From the NCBI GenBank assembly GCA_003554005.1, contig PWEU01000150.1, positions 1-14,487 on the forward strand: a DNA stretch of 14,487 nucleotides. The letters run 5' to 3'. Of the stretch, positions 1-7,041 are shown one piece after another. A model generated the notes under the pieces. The model was not told where the DNA came from, did not search any database, and worked only from the letters and a program-made list of their open reading frames with translations. This DNA is from Nitriliruptoraceae bacterium (GTDB lineage Bacteria; Actinomycetota; Nitriliruptoria; Nitriliruptorales; Nitriliruptoraceae). The position numbers and the translations under genes are program-made. The number at the start of each line of letters is the position of its first letter. The stretch's first letter is position 1.

Positions 1-2357
1 AGCGCGACGAGGTGGCCGCCGGGGTGGCGCTGCCGCCGCCCTCCCCGCACACCCGCGACGCCGCCGCCCGGGCCGGACGGGCCGGGGCGCCGCTGTGGCG
101 GCTGGTCGACCTCGCGCCCGGTGTCACCGCCGGCGACGCGGCCGGCTACGAGGCCGCCCTGGAGGCCGCCGGGCTGCTGGACGCCTGGGTGACGCCTGAC
201 GGTGCGGTGCTCGACGCCGACGATACGGCTCTCCTCCCCGCCGACACCCCGCCACGGGCCGACGGCGGGCTCGGATCCGTGCTGGTTCCTGCCGTCGCCC
301 CTGGTGATGCCGAGGCGGCCGCGGTCCCGCCCGGGCAGGTCGCGGCGGTGCTCGCCCGGATCGCCGCCACCGAGGTCGGTGACGTCTGGCTCGCCGCCGA
401 TGGACGCTGGCGGCTCGGTCCGCTCCACGGGCGGTGGCGCAAGGACGAGATCGCGCACCTCGGTCATGCGGCCCGGGAACGCGCCCGCCAGCGCCGGCTC
501 GCCGCCCTGGACGCACAGCTGGCGGAGCTCGACGAGCAGCAGCGCGACCTCGCCCGCCAGCGCGACGAGGTGACGGCGCTGGTCGCCAGCGCCGAGGCCG
601 AACGGACCGCCGCGCCCGGTGAGGACGCGGTGCGCGAAGCCCTCTACGTCCTCGCGCGCGCGGGCGCGGAGATCCACCACCACCAGGAACGCGTCGCGGC
701 GGTGGAGGCGGAGGTCGCCGAACGGCACCGGCTCCTCGAGGCAGCCGAGACCGCTCGGGACCACGCTGCCGCCGACCTCGGCCTGCCAGAGCGTGCCGCT
801 GAACCGCAGGCGGTGCTGGCGGACCTGGCGGCCTACCGCGCCGCGCTCACCGACCTGTGGGCCGCGTGCAAGGTCCACGCCGTCGGCCTTCGCGCCCTGG
901 ACACCGCCACCGTCGAGCGCAACCACGCCGAGGGTGAGCGTGACCGCCGCAGGACGCAGGCCGACGAGGCGCGGCGCTTCGCCGCCGACGCCGTCACCCG
1001 CCGTGACACCCTCGAGGAGGCGGTCGGTCGTTCCGCCGCGGAGATCGTCGCCCGGGTTGAGCAGGCCCGGGCGCGCCAGCAGCAGCTGGCCGAGCAGCGC
1101 GACGTGGTGGCTCGCCAGCGGGAGGCGCAGGTGGTCGCCCGCACCAGCGCGGCCACCGAGGCGGAGCAGCTGACACGCACCCTCAGCGAGCAGGAGGACC
1201 ACCGGGCCGTCGAGGTCGAGCACTTCCGCCGGCTGGTCCGTGCGGGCTTCCTGGACGTCGCTGGCGTCGAGGCTGCTGCGGAACCGCCCGAGGGGGAGGC
1301 GGTGTGGGCCCCCGACCCGGCCGTCCGGACCGCCCGCCGCTGCAACGAGGAGCTGGCCGAGATCGCCGCTGACGACGCCGACTGGGAACGGGTCCAGCGC
1401 GGTCTGCACGGCCACTACACCACCCTCGAGCAGGCCCTGCTACCCCACGCGCTGCAGCCCACCGGCACCTTCGACGACGACCTGTTCGTGGTCACCAGCG
1501 GCTTCCAGGGCCGCACCACCTCGATGCCGGAGCTGTCGGCGCAGCTCGCTGACGAGGTCACCCACCGCCAGAGCCTGCTGGATGCCCGGGAACGTGAGGT
1601 GCTCGAGAACCACCTCGTCGGCGAGGTCGCGACCCAGCTCCACGAGCTGATCCGTCGTGGAGAGTCGATGGTGGCGGCGATGAACGCCGAGCTCGCCGCC
1701 CGGCCCACGAGCACGGGTATGCGGCTGCGGTTCAGCTGGAAGCCGCGGGTGGACGGGCCCGAGGCGCTCGCCGACGCCCGACGGCGACTGCTCGCCGCCG
1801 ACCATGTGTGGTCGGCCCGGGACCGCGAGGCGCTGGGGGCGTTCCTGCAGGCCCGCATCCGGGAGGTCCGCGATGCCGACGACACGGCCACCTGGCAGGA
1901 GCACCTCACGACCGCGCTGGACTACCGCCGCTGGCACCTGTTCGCCGTCGAGCGCGAGCAGGAGGGCACGTGGGTCCGTCTCACCCGCCGCACCCACGGC
2001 ACCGGCTCGGGCGGGGAGAAGGCGCTGGCCCTGACCGTGCCACAGTTCGCCGCCGCCGCTGCGCACTACCGCAGTGCCGACGAGCACGCGCCCCGGTTGA
2101 TCGCCCTCGACGAGGCGTTCGTCGGGATCGATGGCGACATGCGGGCCAAGTGCCTCGACCTGCTGGTCCGCTTCGACCTCGATGTCGTCATGACCAGCGA
2201 GCGTGAGTGGGCCTGCTACCCGACGGTGCCGGCGATCGCGATCCACCAGCTCTCTACCCGGCCCGGCATCGACGCCATCGGAGTGCACCGCTGGGTCTGG
2301 AACGGACGCGACCGCCTCGAGGTCGTCGACGCCGCCACCTCGGAGCGCGCAACGTGA
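1..2357 (+). CDS. jetC: JetC, SMC/MukB-like ATPase of a type II Wadjet system (TIGR02680 family), 5'-truncated by the window
   Basis: This is the C-terminal part (about 785 residues) of a coiled-coil ATPase of the TIGR02680 family, now known as JetC of type II Wadjet, a MukBEF-like condensin that extrudes DNA loops and helps destroy small circular plasmids. Visible are two long Arg/Glu/Gln/Ala-rich coiled-coil stretches (roughly nt 460-760 and 900-1230), an ABC signature GTGSGGEK at nt 1998-2021, and a Walker B segment RLIALDEAFVGID with the Asp-Glu pair at nt 2109-2114. No Walker A is present. The frame is open to the first base, there is no Shine-Dalgarno before the first GTG (12), and family members are usually well over 1,000 residues, so the N-terminal head half lies upstream. 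The stop overlaps the jetD start. Family assignment rests on recalled sequence resemblance and on the neighbouring jetD. Confidence 0.9.
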   Translation, partial: RDEVAAGVALPPPSPHTRDAAARAGRAGAPLWRLVDLAPGVTAGDAAGYEAALEAAGLLDAWVTPDGAVLDADDTALLPADTPPRADGGLGSVLVPAVAPGDAEAAAVPPGQVAAVLARIAATEVGDVWLAADGRWRLGPLHGRWRKDEIAHLGHAARERARQRRLAALDAQLAELDEQQRDLARQRDEVTALVASAEAERTAAPGEDAVREALYVLARAGAEIHHHQERVAAVEAEVAERHRLLEAAETARDHAAADLGLPERAAEPQAVLADLAAYRAALTDLWAACKVHAVGLRALDTATVERNHAEGERDRRRTQADEARRFAADAVTRRDTLEEAVGRSAAEIVARVEQARARQQQLAEQRDVVARQREAQVVARTSAATEAEQLTRTLSEQEDHRAVEVEHFRRLVRAGFLDVAGVEAAAEPPEGEAVWAPDPAVRTARRCNEELAEIAADDADWERVQRGLHGHYTTLEQALLPHALQPTGTFDDDLFVVTSGFQGRTTSMPELSAQLADEVTHRQSLLDAREREVLENHLVGEVATQLHELIRRGESMVAAMNAELAARPTSTGMRLRFSWKPRVDGPEALADARRRLLAADHVWSARDREALGAFLQARIREVRDADDTATWQEHLTTALDYRRWHLFAVEREQEGTWVRLTRRTHGTGSGGEKALALTVPQFAAAAAHYRSADEHAPRLIALDEAFVGIDGDMRAKCLDLLVRFDLDVVMTSEREWACYPTVPAIAIHQLSTRPGIDAIGVHRWVWNGRDRLEVVDAATSERAT

Positions 2358-3619
2358 CGGTCGACCTTCGGCGGGCGGCGGCGTTGTTCGACGCCGACCT
2401 CGCCTGGGTCGTCGACCGGTTGCAGGCCCGGCTGGAGCGCGGACAGCCTCTTACCGGGCGGCTCCGCCTCAACGCCCCGACCGGCGCGCAGCGCGACGCG
2501 GTCGAGCGACTCACGGGTCGTCGCCCCACGACCGCGGGCTCGATCGGCATCGAGGTGGCGGAGCTCGAACGTGTCATCGCCAACGCTGGTATCGCGTCCG
2601 ACCTTCGATCGTTGATCGAGTCGCTCCGGGGACCCGTGGTCGACCGGACCGCCTTGGCGGCGGCGGAGCAGCAGCGGTGGACGGCCGTGCACGAGCGTCT
2701 CCGCGCCGATGCGACGCAGCTGGACCCGGCCCTGGCTACGTGGGTGGACGAGCTGGCGGCGACGGGGCTGCTGCGCCGGCTGGTCGGCGACCCTGCCGCC
2801 GCCGCCGACCTCGGCCAGCAGGCGTTGCTGGTGCTCAGTCGGCTGCCCGCTGATGCCGTACCCCTGTCCCAGCTTGCCGCGACCACCCTGGGCGACAGCC
2901 ACGCGTTGGACGATGACACCTCGCTGGCCACGCTCGTGCTGCGCGGCATCGAGGCTGTCACCCGTCTGCCACGGCGCGATCGCAGCGCCGCCGAGCGTCG
3001 GGCGCTGTGGGCTCGGGTCGGCGTGCTCCTCGACGAACTGTCCGCACCGGCACTCGTCGCTGGTCTGCGACCGATCGGCGAGGGGCTGCTCGCACGGGTG
3101 CTCCGCGCCCACGCCGACGCTGGTGAGCCGTGCCGCGTGACCCTGCGGACCCTGGTGCGCCACCGTCCCGACTGGTCCTGTCTGGCAGGGCAGCGGGTGC
3201 TGGTGTGCGAGAACCCGACCGTGGTCGCAGCGGTGACCGACCGCTGGGGGCCCACGACACCGGCGGTGGTGTGCACCGACGGGCAGCCGTCGGGAGCGGT
3301 GCAGACATTGCTCACCCAGCTGACGGCAGCCGGCGTGGCATTGGACTTCCACGTCGACTTCGACGGCGGCGGGATCCGGATCGGGAACCTACTCGTCGAC
3401 CGGTTCGGCGCAGCGCCGTGGCGGATGTCCCGGGCCGACTACGAGGCGGTGGCCGCGAACGCCGGCCGGCCGCTGGGTGCCGCGCCGCCCGAAGCGAGCT
3501 GGGATCCGGGGCTGGCGACCGCCATCGTGGCTCGCGGCCGCGCCGTGCACGAGGAGCAACTCCTCCACGAACTCGTCCACGATCTGCTCCTCCCGCAACG
3601 CGATCACGACCGCCGGTGA
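2354..3619 (+). CDS. jetD: JetD, Toprim-like nuclease subunit of a type II Wadjet system (TIGR02679 family; DUF3323 + DUF2399)
   Basis: This 421-residue protein matches the TIGR02679 pattern end to end. The N-terminal DUF3323 part holds GRLRLNAPTGAQRDAVERL (about 35-53) and a SHALDDDTSLATLVLRG block (182-198). RRALWARVGVLLDELS (215-230) follows. The C-terminal DUF2399 Toprim-like domain has VLVCENPTVV (Glu286) and HVDFDGGG (Asp335, Asp337), the usual metal-binding Glu and Asp-x-Asp residues. In Wadjet, JetD is the subunit that cuts DNA after the JetABC motor has engaged a small circle. The GTG start at 2354 overlaps the jetC stop (GTGA) and has GGAG at 2342-2345, eight bases upstream, so it is translationally coupled to jetC. 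Longer upstream starts would lie inside jetC and are unlikely. All expected catalytic residues appear intact. Confidence 0.92.
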   Translation: MTVDLRRAAALFDADLAWVVDRLQARLERGQPLTGRLRLNAPTGAQRDAVERLTGRRPTTAGSIGIEVAELERVIANAGIASDLRSLIESLRGPVVDRTALAAAEQQRWTAVHERLRADATQLDPALATWVDELAATGLLRRLVGDPAAAADLGQQALLVLSRLPADAVPLSQLAATTLGDSHALDDDTSLATLVLRGIEAVTRLPRRDRSAAERRALWARVGVLLDELSAPALVAGLRPIGEGLLARVLRAHADAGEPCRVTLRTLVRHRPDWSCLAGQRVLVCENPTVVAAVTDRWGPTTPAVVCTDGQPSGAVQTLLTQLTAAGVALDFHVDFDGGGIRIGNLLVDRFGAAPWRMSRADYEAVAANAGRPLGAAPPEASWDPGLATAIVARGRAVHEEQLLHELVHDLLLPQRDHDRR

Positions 3620-3757
3620 CCCTTGACGCCGTCCGGGGCTGGAGGTGACCTCGGATCGGTACCTGTGGATAGGGGCTCCCGAGGTGTCACGGGTACGCGC
3701 GAGGGTGGCTGTGCATCCGGCTGGAGCCCGTCCGGTCGGGCCTCGAACGGAGTCACC
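3620..3757. other. Intergenic region between jetD and the downstream unknown gene
   Basis: These 138 bases hold no convincing gene. A TTGACG hexamer lies just after the jetD stop (3623-3628), but no good -10 follows at the normal distance. An imperfect inverted repeat, GAGCCCG (3724-3730) against CGGGCCTC (3737-3744) with one bulged base, ends a few bases before the ribosome binding site of the next gene and could form a leader hairpin, though GC content makes chance pairing easy. The gap is long enough for a separate promoter but short enough for co-transcription with jetCD. Confidence 0.4.
3748..3752 (+). promoter_or_regulatory. Ribosome binding site deciding the start at 3758
   Basis: CGGAG followed by the five-base spacer TCACC and a GTG codon. 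It supports the start at 3758 over the longer open frame beginning near 3623, whose extra 45 residues are low-complexity Gly/Ser/Arg and look non-coding. Confidence 0.55.
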
Positions 3758-4408
3758 GTGGACGACGACACCTTCCAACACGAGATCTTCGCCAGCTTCG
3801 CCGACCACCTCGTGCCCGAAGCGTTCGCCAGACCGACACGGGCTTACCGTGTGACCCTCGAGACCTCGGGTCCGGTGCACGCCGATAGGACTCCGGCGCG
3901 GGCCCAGGCGAGGGCCCGGTTCGGGTCCTGGATCGATGCCCGGATCCTGGATGCGCTGGCGGCCTCGTGGCCCCACGACCGACCGCTCGTCGTCGCCTTC
4001 ACCTCCGACGGGCAGCTGCTCCGTCGCTACGACGAGAACGGCTGCGGCCACCTCGACTGTGTCGTGGGGCTCGTACAGCGTGAGGTCGCCGCGATCGACA
4101 CCCCGTGGGTGTTCGGTGCGGACCTGCCCCGACCACAGCCGTGGTGGGACATGGGGTTCGACGAGGACGGCAACGAGACCGGCCAGGTGCTGCGTCCTCC
4201 ATCGGACAGCACGTGGACGGCTACCTGGTACGCGGAGGCGCGTGGCGGTGGTGTCGCCGACACCTTCGCCGGCTACCTGCACCTCGACGGAGAGGAGGTC
4301 ACCTCCGCTGGCCCGCTGCACGTGCGAGCGACGGCGGCGACCCGTGAGTTCCACCGCATGCTGTACCGCCCCCCGGCGCGTCGCCTCCATCCCTTGCGTC
4401 GGCGCTAG
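3758..4408 (+). CDS. Hypothetical protein, unrecognised, downstream of the Wadjet genes
   Basis: I do not recognise this 216-residue protein. It begins with an acidic, His/Phe-containing segment (VDDDTFQHEIFASF), has an alpha-helical Arg-rich stretch around 46-70, a strand-like RPLVVAFTSDGQLLRRYDENG (about 75-95), a Cys-x4-Cys with a His between the cysteines (C96, H98, C101), then a Trp-rich acidic part (PWWDMGFDEDGNETG, 128-142) and beta-rich C-terminal blocks ending in a basic tail RRLHPLRRR. There is no signal peptide or membrane helix, so it is probably cytoplasmic. GC skew at third codon positions fits a real gene. It lies on the same strand as jetCD after a 138-base gap, so it may belong to that transcript or be an unrelated neighbour; no nuclease or ATPase motif is visible. 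Confidence 0.75.
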   Translation: MDDDTFQHEIFASFADHLVPEAFARPTRAYRVTLETSGPVHADRTPARAQARARFGSWIDARILDALAASWPHDRPLVVAFTSDGQLLRRYDENGCGHLDCVVGLVQREVAAIDTPWVFGADLPRPQPWWDMGFDEDGNETGQVLRPPSDSTWTATWYAEARGGGVADTFAGYLHLDGEEVTSAGPLHVRATAATREFHRMLYRPPARRLHPLRRR

Positions 4409-4413
4409 CCCGG

Positions 4414-5388
4414 TCACGAGATGGTCACGACGACCTTGCCCTGGGTGTGGCCCTCCTCGAGGTAGCGCACGGCCTCGGGTGCGGCAGGCAGGTCGTAGGT
4501 CCGGTCGATGACGGCGGTGAGGTGACCGGCCGCGAGCAGCTCGGCCAGGACGAGGGTGTCCTCCTGGGTCTCCTTGGCCTCGAAGGCGCGCACCGTCCGG
4601 TCGCCCACGAGACCGAGCAGCAGCGCTCGCGCCATCCGGGGGAGTGGGCCGACCCATCGGCCGCCCTCACCGCCGGCCAGCACCAGGCGGCCGCCCGGCT
4701 GCAGCGACCGCCGGCAGCCCAGCAGCGACGGACGCCCGGCGATGTCGAGGATCACGTCGTAGCGCGTGCCGCTGGTGGTGAAGTCCTCCCGGGTGTAGTC
4801 GACGACGTGGCCGGCGCCGATGGAACGGACCAGCTCGAGGTTCCTCGTGCTGCACACGGCCGTGACCTCGGCGCCGAGGTGCTTGGCGAGCTGGACGGCG
4901 AAGGTCCCCACCCCGCCGGACGCGCCGGTGATCAGGACCCGGTCACCGTCCACCACCTCGCCCTGGTCGCGGAGTCCCTGCAGGGCGGTGATGGCCGCGA
5001 CCGGGACCGCCGCGGCCTGCTCGAAGCTCACGTTGGGGGGTTTCGCGACCAGGCTGTCCTCGCGGGTGACGACGAGCTCGGCGAAGGCGCCGGTACACCA
5101 TCCGAACACCTCGTCGCCGGGATGGAAGCGGGTCACACCCGCGCCGACCGCCTCGACGACGCCGGCCACGTCGCGGCCGACGCCGGAACGCTTCGGGCGG
5201 CGCAGCCCCATGCCGACCACACGCATCACCCGGGGCTCGCCGGTGACCAGGTGCCAGTCCAGGGCGTTGACCCCCGCTGCACGCACCTGGACGGCCACCT
5301 CGCCGTCGCCCGGTCGGGGGTCATCGACGTCCTCGTAGCGCAGGACCTCGAGGGGTGGGCCGTACTCGCGCTGGACGATGGCCTTCAT
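4414..5388 (-). CDS. Zinc-independent MDR oxidoreductase, NADPH:quinone reductase / enoyl reductase type
   Basis: This 324-residue protein is a medium-chain dehydrogenase/reductase of the NAD(P)H:quinone oxidoreductase branch. It starts MKAIVQREYGPPLEVLRYED, has the GroES-like catalytic fold over about 1-125 (AAGVNALDWHLVTG at 38-50; GRDVAGVVEAVGAGV at 71-85), then a Rossmann domain with TGASGGVGTFAVQLAKHLGA (154-173), and ends KVVVTIS. It lacks the structural cysteine cluster of zinc alcohol dehydrogenases, so it probably reduces quinones or enones with NADPH (Ser180 and Arg182, after the second strand, suit a 2'-phosphate). The ATG at 5388 is preferred over the GTG at 5406 because GGGAGAG lies just upstream. 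It diverges from a TetR gene, with a palindrome between them, so it is probably induced by a ligand of that repressor. The exact substrate is unknown. Confidence 0.92.
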   Translation of the reverse strand: MKAIVQREYGPPLEVLRYEDVDDPRPGDGEVAVQVRAAGVNALDWHLVTGEPRVMRVVGMGLRRPKRSGVGRDVAGVVEAVGAGVTRFHPGDEVFGWCTGAFAELVVTREDSLVAKPPNVSFEQAAAVPVAAITALQGLRDQGEVVDGDRVLITGASGGVGTFAVQLAKHLGAEVTAVCSTRNLELVRSIGAGHVVDYTREDFTTSGTRYDVILDIAGRPSLLGCRRSLQPGGRLVLAGGEGGRWVGPLPRMARALLLGLVGDRTVRAFEAKETQEDTLVLAELLAAGHLTAVIDRTYDLPAAPEAVRYLEEGHTQGKVVVTIS

Positions 5389-5430
5389 GGTCGCTCTCCC
5401 TGGCACGCAACGGTGCCCAACCCCTGAACA

Positions 5431-5452
5431 TACACCGTAAGTTTACGATGTA
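5431..5452. promoter_or_regulatory. Probable TetR operator in the divergent promoter region
   Basis: A near-perfect inverted repeat has left arm TACACCGTAA (5431-5440), two central bases GT, and right arm TTACGATGTA (5443-5452), matching at nine of ten pairs. It is the most AT-rich stretch nearby. Its centre is about 54 bases from the oxidoreductase start (5388) and about 55 from the tetR start (5497), so one bound dimer could block both promoters. On the minus strand a possible -10 TATGTT (5432-5427) follows CTTACA (5454-5449) at 16 bases, overlapping the palindrome. Size and placement are typical of TetR operators; binding is inferred. Confidence 0.75.
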
Positions 5453-5481
5453 AGCTAACCTGTGTGCCCGATGGCCGTCAA

Positions 5482-5487
5482 GGGAGG
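5482..5487 (+). promoter_or_regulatory. Ribosome binding site deciding the tetR start at 5497
   Basis: GGGAGG lies nine bases upstream of the ATG at 5497. It favours that start over the in-frame GTG at 5464, which has no such site and lies only eleven bases from the palindrome. Confidence 0.6.
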
Positions 5488-5496
5488 CGCGCGGGG

Positions 5497-6162
5497 ATGG
5501 CGACACGCGCGACGAGGCAGCCGCGCCGGATCCCACTGAGCCGCGAGCGGATCCTGCGGGCCGCGGTGTCGCTGGCGGATGCTGCGGGCATCGAGTCGCT
5601 GACCATGCGGGGGCTCGCGAGCCAGCTGCAGGTCGAGGCGATGTCGCTCTACAACCACGTGGCCAACAAGGACGACCTCCTCGACGGCCTGCTCGACCTC
5701 GTCGCGAGCGAGATCGAGGAGCCGGACGCCGGGGTCGACTGGCGGACCGCGACGCGTCGACGGGCCGTCTCGGCCCACGATGCCCTGCTGCGCCACCCCT
5801 GGGCGAGCCTCCTGTGGGCCTCGCGCGGACACGTCGGACCGGCGAGGATGCGTCATCTGGACGGCATGCTCCGCGGCCTGCGCGAGGCGGGCTTCCCACC
5901 CGGCGTCCTCGACATCGGCTTCCACACGCTGGAGAACCACATCGTCGGGCACGCCCTGCAGCTCTCCAGCTTCCCGTTCGAGGCCGAGGACCTGCCGGCG
6001 ATGAGCGCCCGGTACCTCGAGGACTTCCCCGCGGAGGAGTACCCGGACCTCGCGGCGCACATCAGGCACCACCTGGAGGAGGTTGACGGCGAGGTGAGCG
6101 CCTTCGAGTTCGGGCTCGACGCCATCCTCGATGCGCTCGAGCGCACCCGGGGAGGTGACTGA
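5497..6162 (+). CDS. TetR/AcrR-family transcriptional regulator with a TetR_C_1-like ligand domain
   Basis: This 221-residue protein is a TetR repressor. The N-terminal part has the typical helices LSRERILRAAVSLADAAG (14-31) and a helix-turn-helix over about 37-58 (MRGLASQLQVEAMSLYNHV, then NKDDLLDGLLD). The larger C-terminal ligand-binding domain, with LRHPWASLLWASR, LREAGFPPGVLDIGFHTLENHIVGHAL and a Phe/Pro-rich acidic stretch, resembles the TetR_C_1 group that includes TetR-like sensors of aromatic or hydrophobic small molecules. It is read divergently from the quinone reductase-like gene, with the palindrome at 5431-5452 between them. The simplest reading is an autoregulated repressor whose inducer is a substrate or toxic relative of a substrate of that enzyme. 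The ligand cannot be told from sequence. Confidence 0.92.
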   Translation: MATRATRQPRRIPLSRERILRAAVSLADAAGIESLTMRGLASQLQVEAMSLYNHVANKDDLLDGLLDLVASEIEEPDAGVDWRTATRRRAVSAHDALLRHPWASLLWASRGHVGPARMRHLDGMLRGLREAGFPPGVLDIGFHTLENHIVGHALQLSSFPFEAEDLPAMSARYLEDFPAEEYPDLAAHIRHHLEEVDGEVSAFEFGLDAILDALERTRGGD

Positions 6163-6328
6163 TGGTCCCGCGTCGAGACCGGTCGACCCACCGACCGAGC
6201 CATGACCGTGATGAGCTCTGGGCAGCGTCCTGCTGCTCGGCGGCCACGACGGTCGTCGGCCGTCCCACCGGCGAGCGCGATGAGGCGCGACTGCCCTCCG
6301 CACCCGGTCGGTCGGATGGCGTTCCAGG
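6163..6328. other. Intergenic region between convergent tetR genes
   Basis: These 166 bases lie between two genes that end facing each other. I find no convincing gene. They contain a bulged hairpin at 6242-6261 that could end transcription from either side. Confidence 0.4.
6242..6261. terminator. Weak candidate bidirectional terminator hairpin
   Basis: GGCC (6242-6245) can pair with GGCC (6258-6261) and ACGA (6246-6249) with TCGT (6253-6256), around the loop CGG and one bulged C. No T-run follows on either strand. Position between convergent genes is the main support. Confidence 0.25.
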
Positions 6329-6955
6329 TCAGCTGGCGTAGGCGGCGAGGGTCGCGGTGGTGAGGGTGACGACGTCGTCGATCCGGGCGTGCTCGTCGTC
6401 GGGTGTGTCGGCAGCGAGGACGTGTTCGTGGATCGCCGCATCCACCGCTACCACGAGCGCGTGCCCGCGCCGTTGCGCCACCGGCGGGTCGACCCCCGCA
6501 GCGATCAGCAGCGCCGCGACCGCCGCCGAGAGGCCGTCCCGGACCCGGTCGAGGACCTCGATCAGCTCCGGGGTGCGGGGCGCGGCCTGGTACAGCACCG
6601 TGTGCAGGGCGCTCGGACGGTTCAGGGCCACGACCACCTCGATGACCCGACGGACCAGCTGGTCGGGCTCGGTGGGTGCGTCTTCGAGCGCGGCCTGGAG
6701 CTGCGCCTGGGCGTCGGCGAGGTGGCGCTCCGCGAGCGCGACGAGCAGCGCGTCCTTGTCCGCGTAGTACTGGTAGAGCGAGCCGATCGAGACGCCGGCC
6801 CGGGCCGCGATCTCGTTCGTCGTGGCGGCGTAGCCCCGCTCGGCGAAGACCTGAGCAGCCGCGTCGAGCACGAAGGACACCGTGGCGCGCGAGCGGGCCT
6901 GCCGCGGCACACGACGCTGCTGGGGGGCCTTCTGGCGCGAGCGGGGAGCAGCCAC
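6329..6955 (-). CDS. TetR/AcrR-family transcriptional regulator
   Basis: This 208-residue protein is a TetR-family regulator. A basic N-terminal tail (about 1-24, rich in Arg, Gln and Pro) precedes VLDAAAQVFAERGYAATTNEIAARAGVSIGSLYQYYADKDAL (split here as helix 1 at 29-40 and the helix-turn-helix at 46-66). The SIGSLYQYYADKDAL recognition region is a classic TetR signature. The C-terminal ligand domain (about 75-208) is all-helical and Ala/Leu/Val-rich, with RRGHALVVAVDAAIHEHVLA near its end, and resembles the AefR/YjdC-type branch, but I cannot name its ligand. The GTG start has GAGG six bases upstream; an internal GTG at codon 16 is a poorer alternative. It diverges from the SRPBCC gene, and a perfect palindrome lies between them, so autoregulation and control of that gene are likely. 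Confidence 0.92.
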   Translation of the reverse strand: MAAPRSRQKAPQQRRVPRQARSRATVSFVLDAAAQVFAERGYAATTNEIAARAGVSIGSLYQYYADKDALLVALAERHLADAQAQLQAALEDAPTEPDQLVRRVIEVVVALNRPSALHTVLYQAAPRTPELIEVLDRVRDGLSAAVAALLIAAGVDPPVAQRRGHALVVAVDAAIHEHVLAADTPDDEHARIDDVVTLTTATLAAYAS

Positions 6956-6981
6956 GGGCGACCTCGAACGCGAGTAGAGAA

Positions 6982-6998
6982 CCTGAGCGATGCTCAGG
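6982..6998. promoter_or_regulatory. Probable TetR operator between the second tetR gene and the SRPBCC gene
   Basis: CCTGAGC (6982-6988), spacer GAT, GCTCAGG (6992-6998): a perfect inverted repeat with 7-base arms. It lies 26 bases from the tetR start (6955) and 43 bases from the SRPBCC start (7042). A TGAGC/GCTCA core with a three-base centre is a usual shape for TetR-family operators. That the adjacent repressor binds it is inferred. Confidence 0.65.
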
Positions 6999-7041
6999 AT
7001 ACTGGTCCTGACGCTGCTCCCACCTCATCGGACCTGACACC

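Noticed and set aside
2207..2353. N-terminal extension of jetD into jetC
   Set aside because: The GTG at 2354 has a ribosome site and the typical stop-start overlap; the upstream residues do not resemble the family start.
4447..5427. Open frame of 326 codons on the plus strand opposite the MDR oxidoreductase
   Set aside because: The opposite strand encodes a complete MDR protein with the expected start and motifs; this frame has no ribosome site and no recognisable domain.
6162..6341. Possible 59-codon gene starting with an ATG that overlaps the first tetR stop (TGATG)
   Set aside because: There is no suitable ribosome site, the composition is low-information Arg/Pro/Ser/Asp, and its end overlaps the convergent tetR gene. 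Translational coupling cannot be excluded, but support is lacking.
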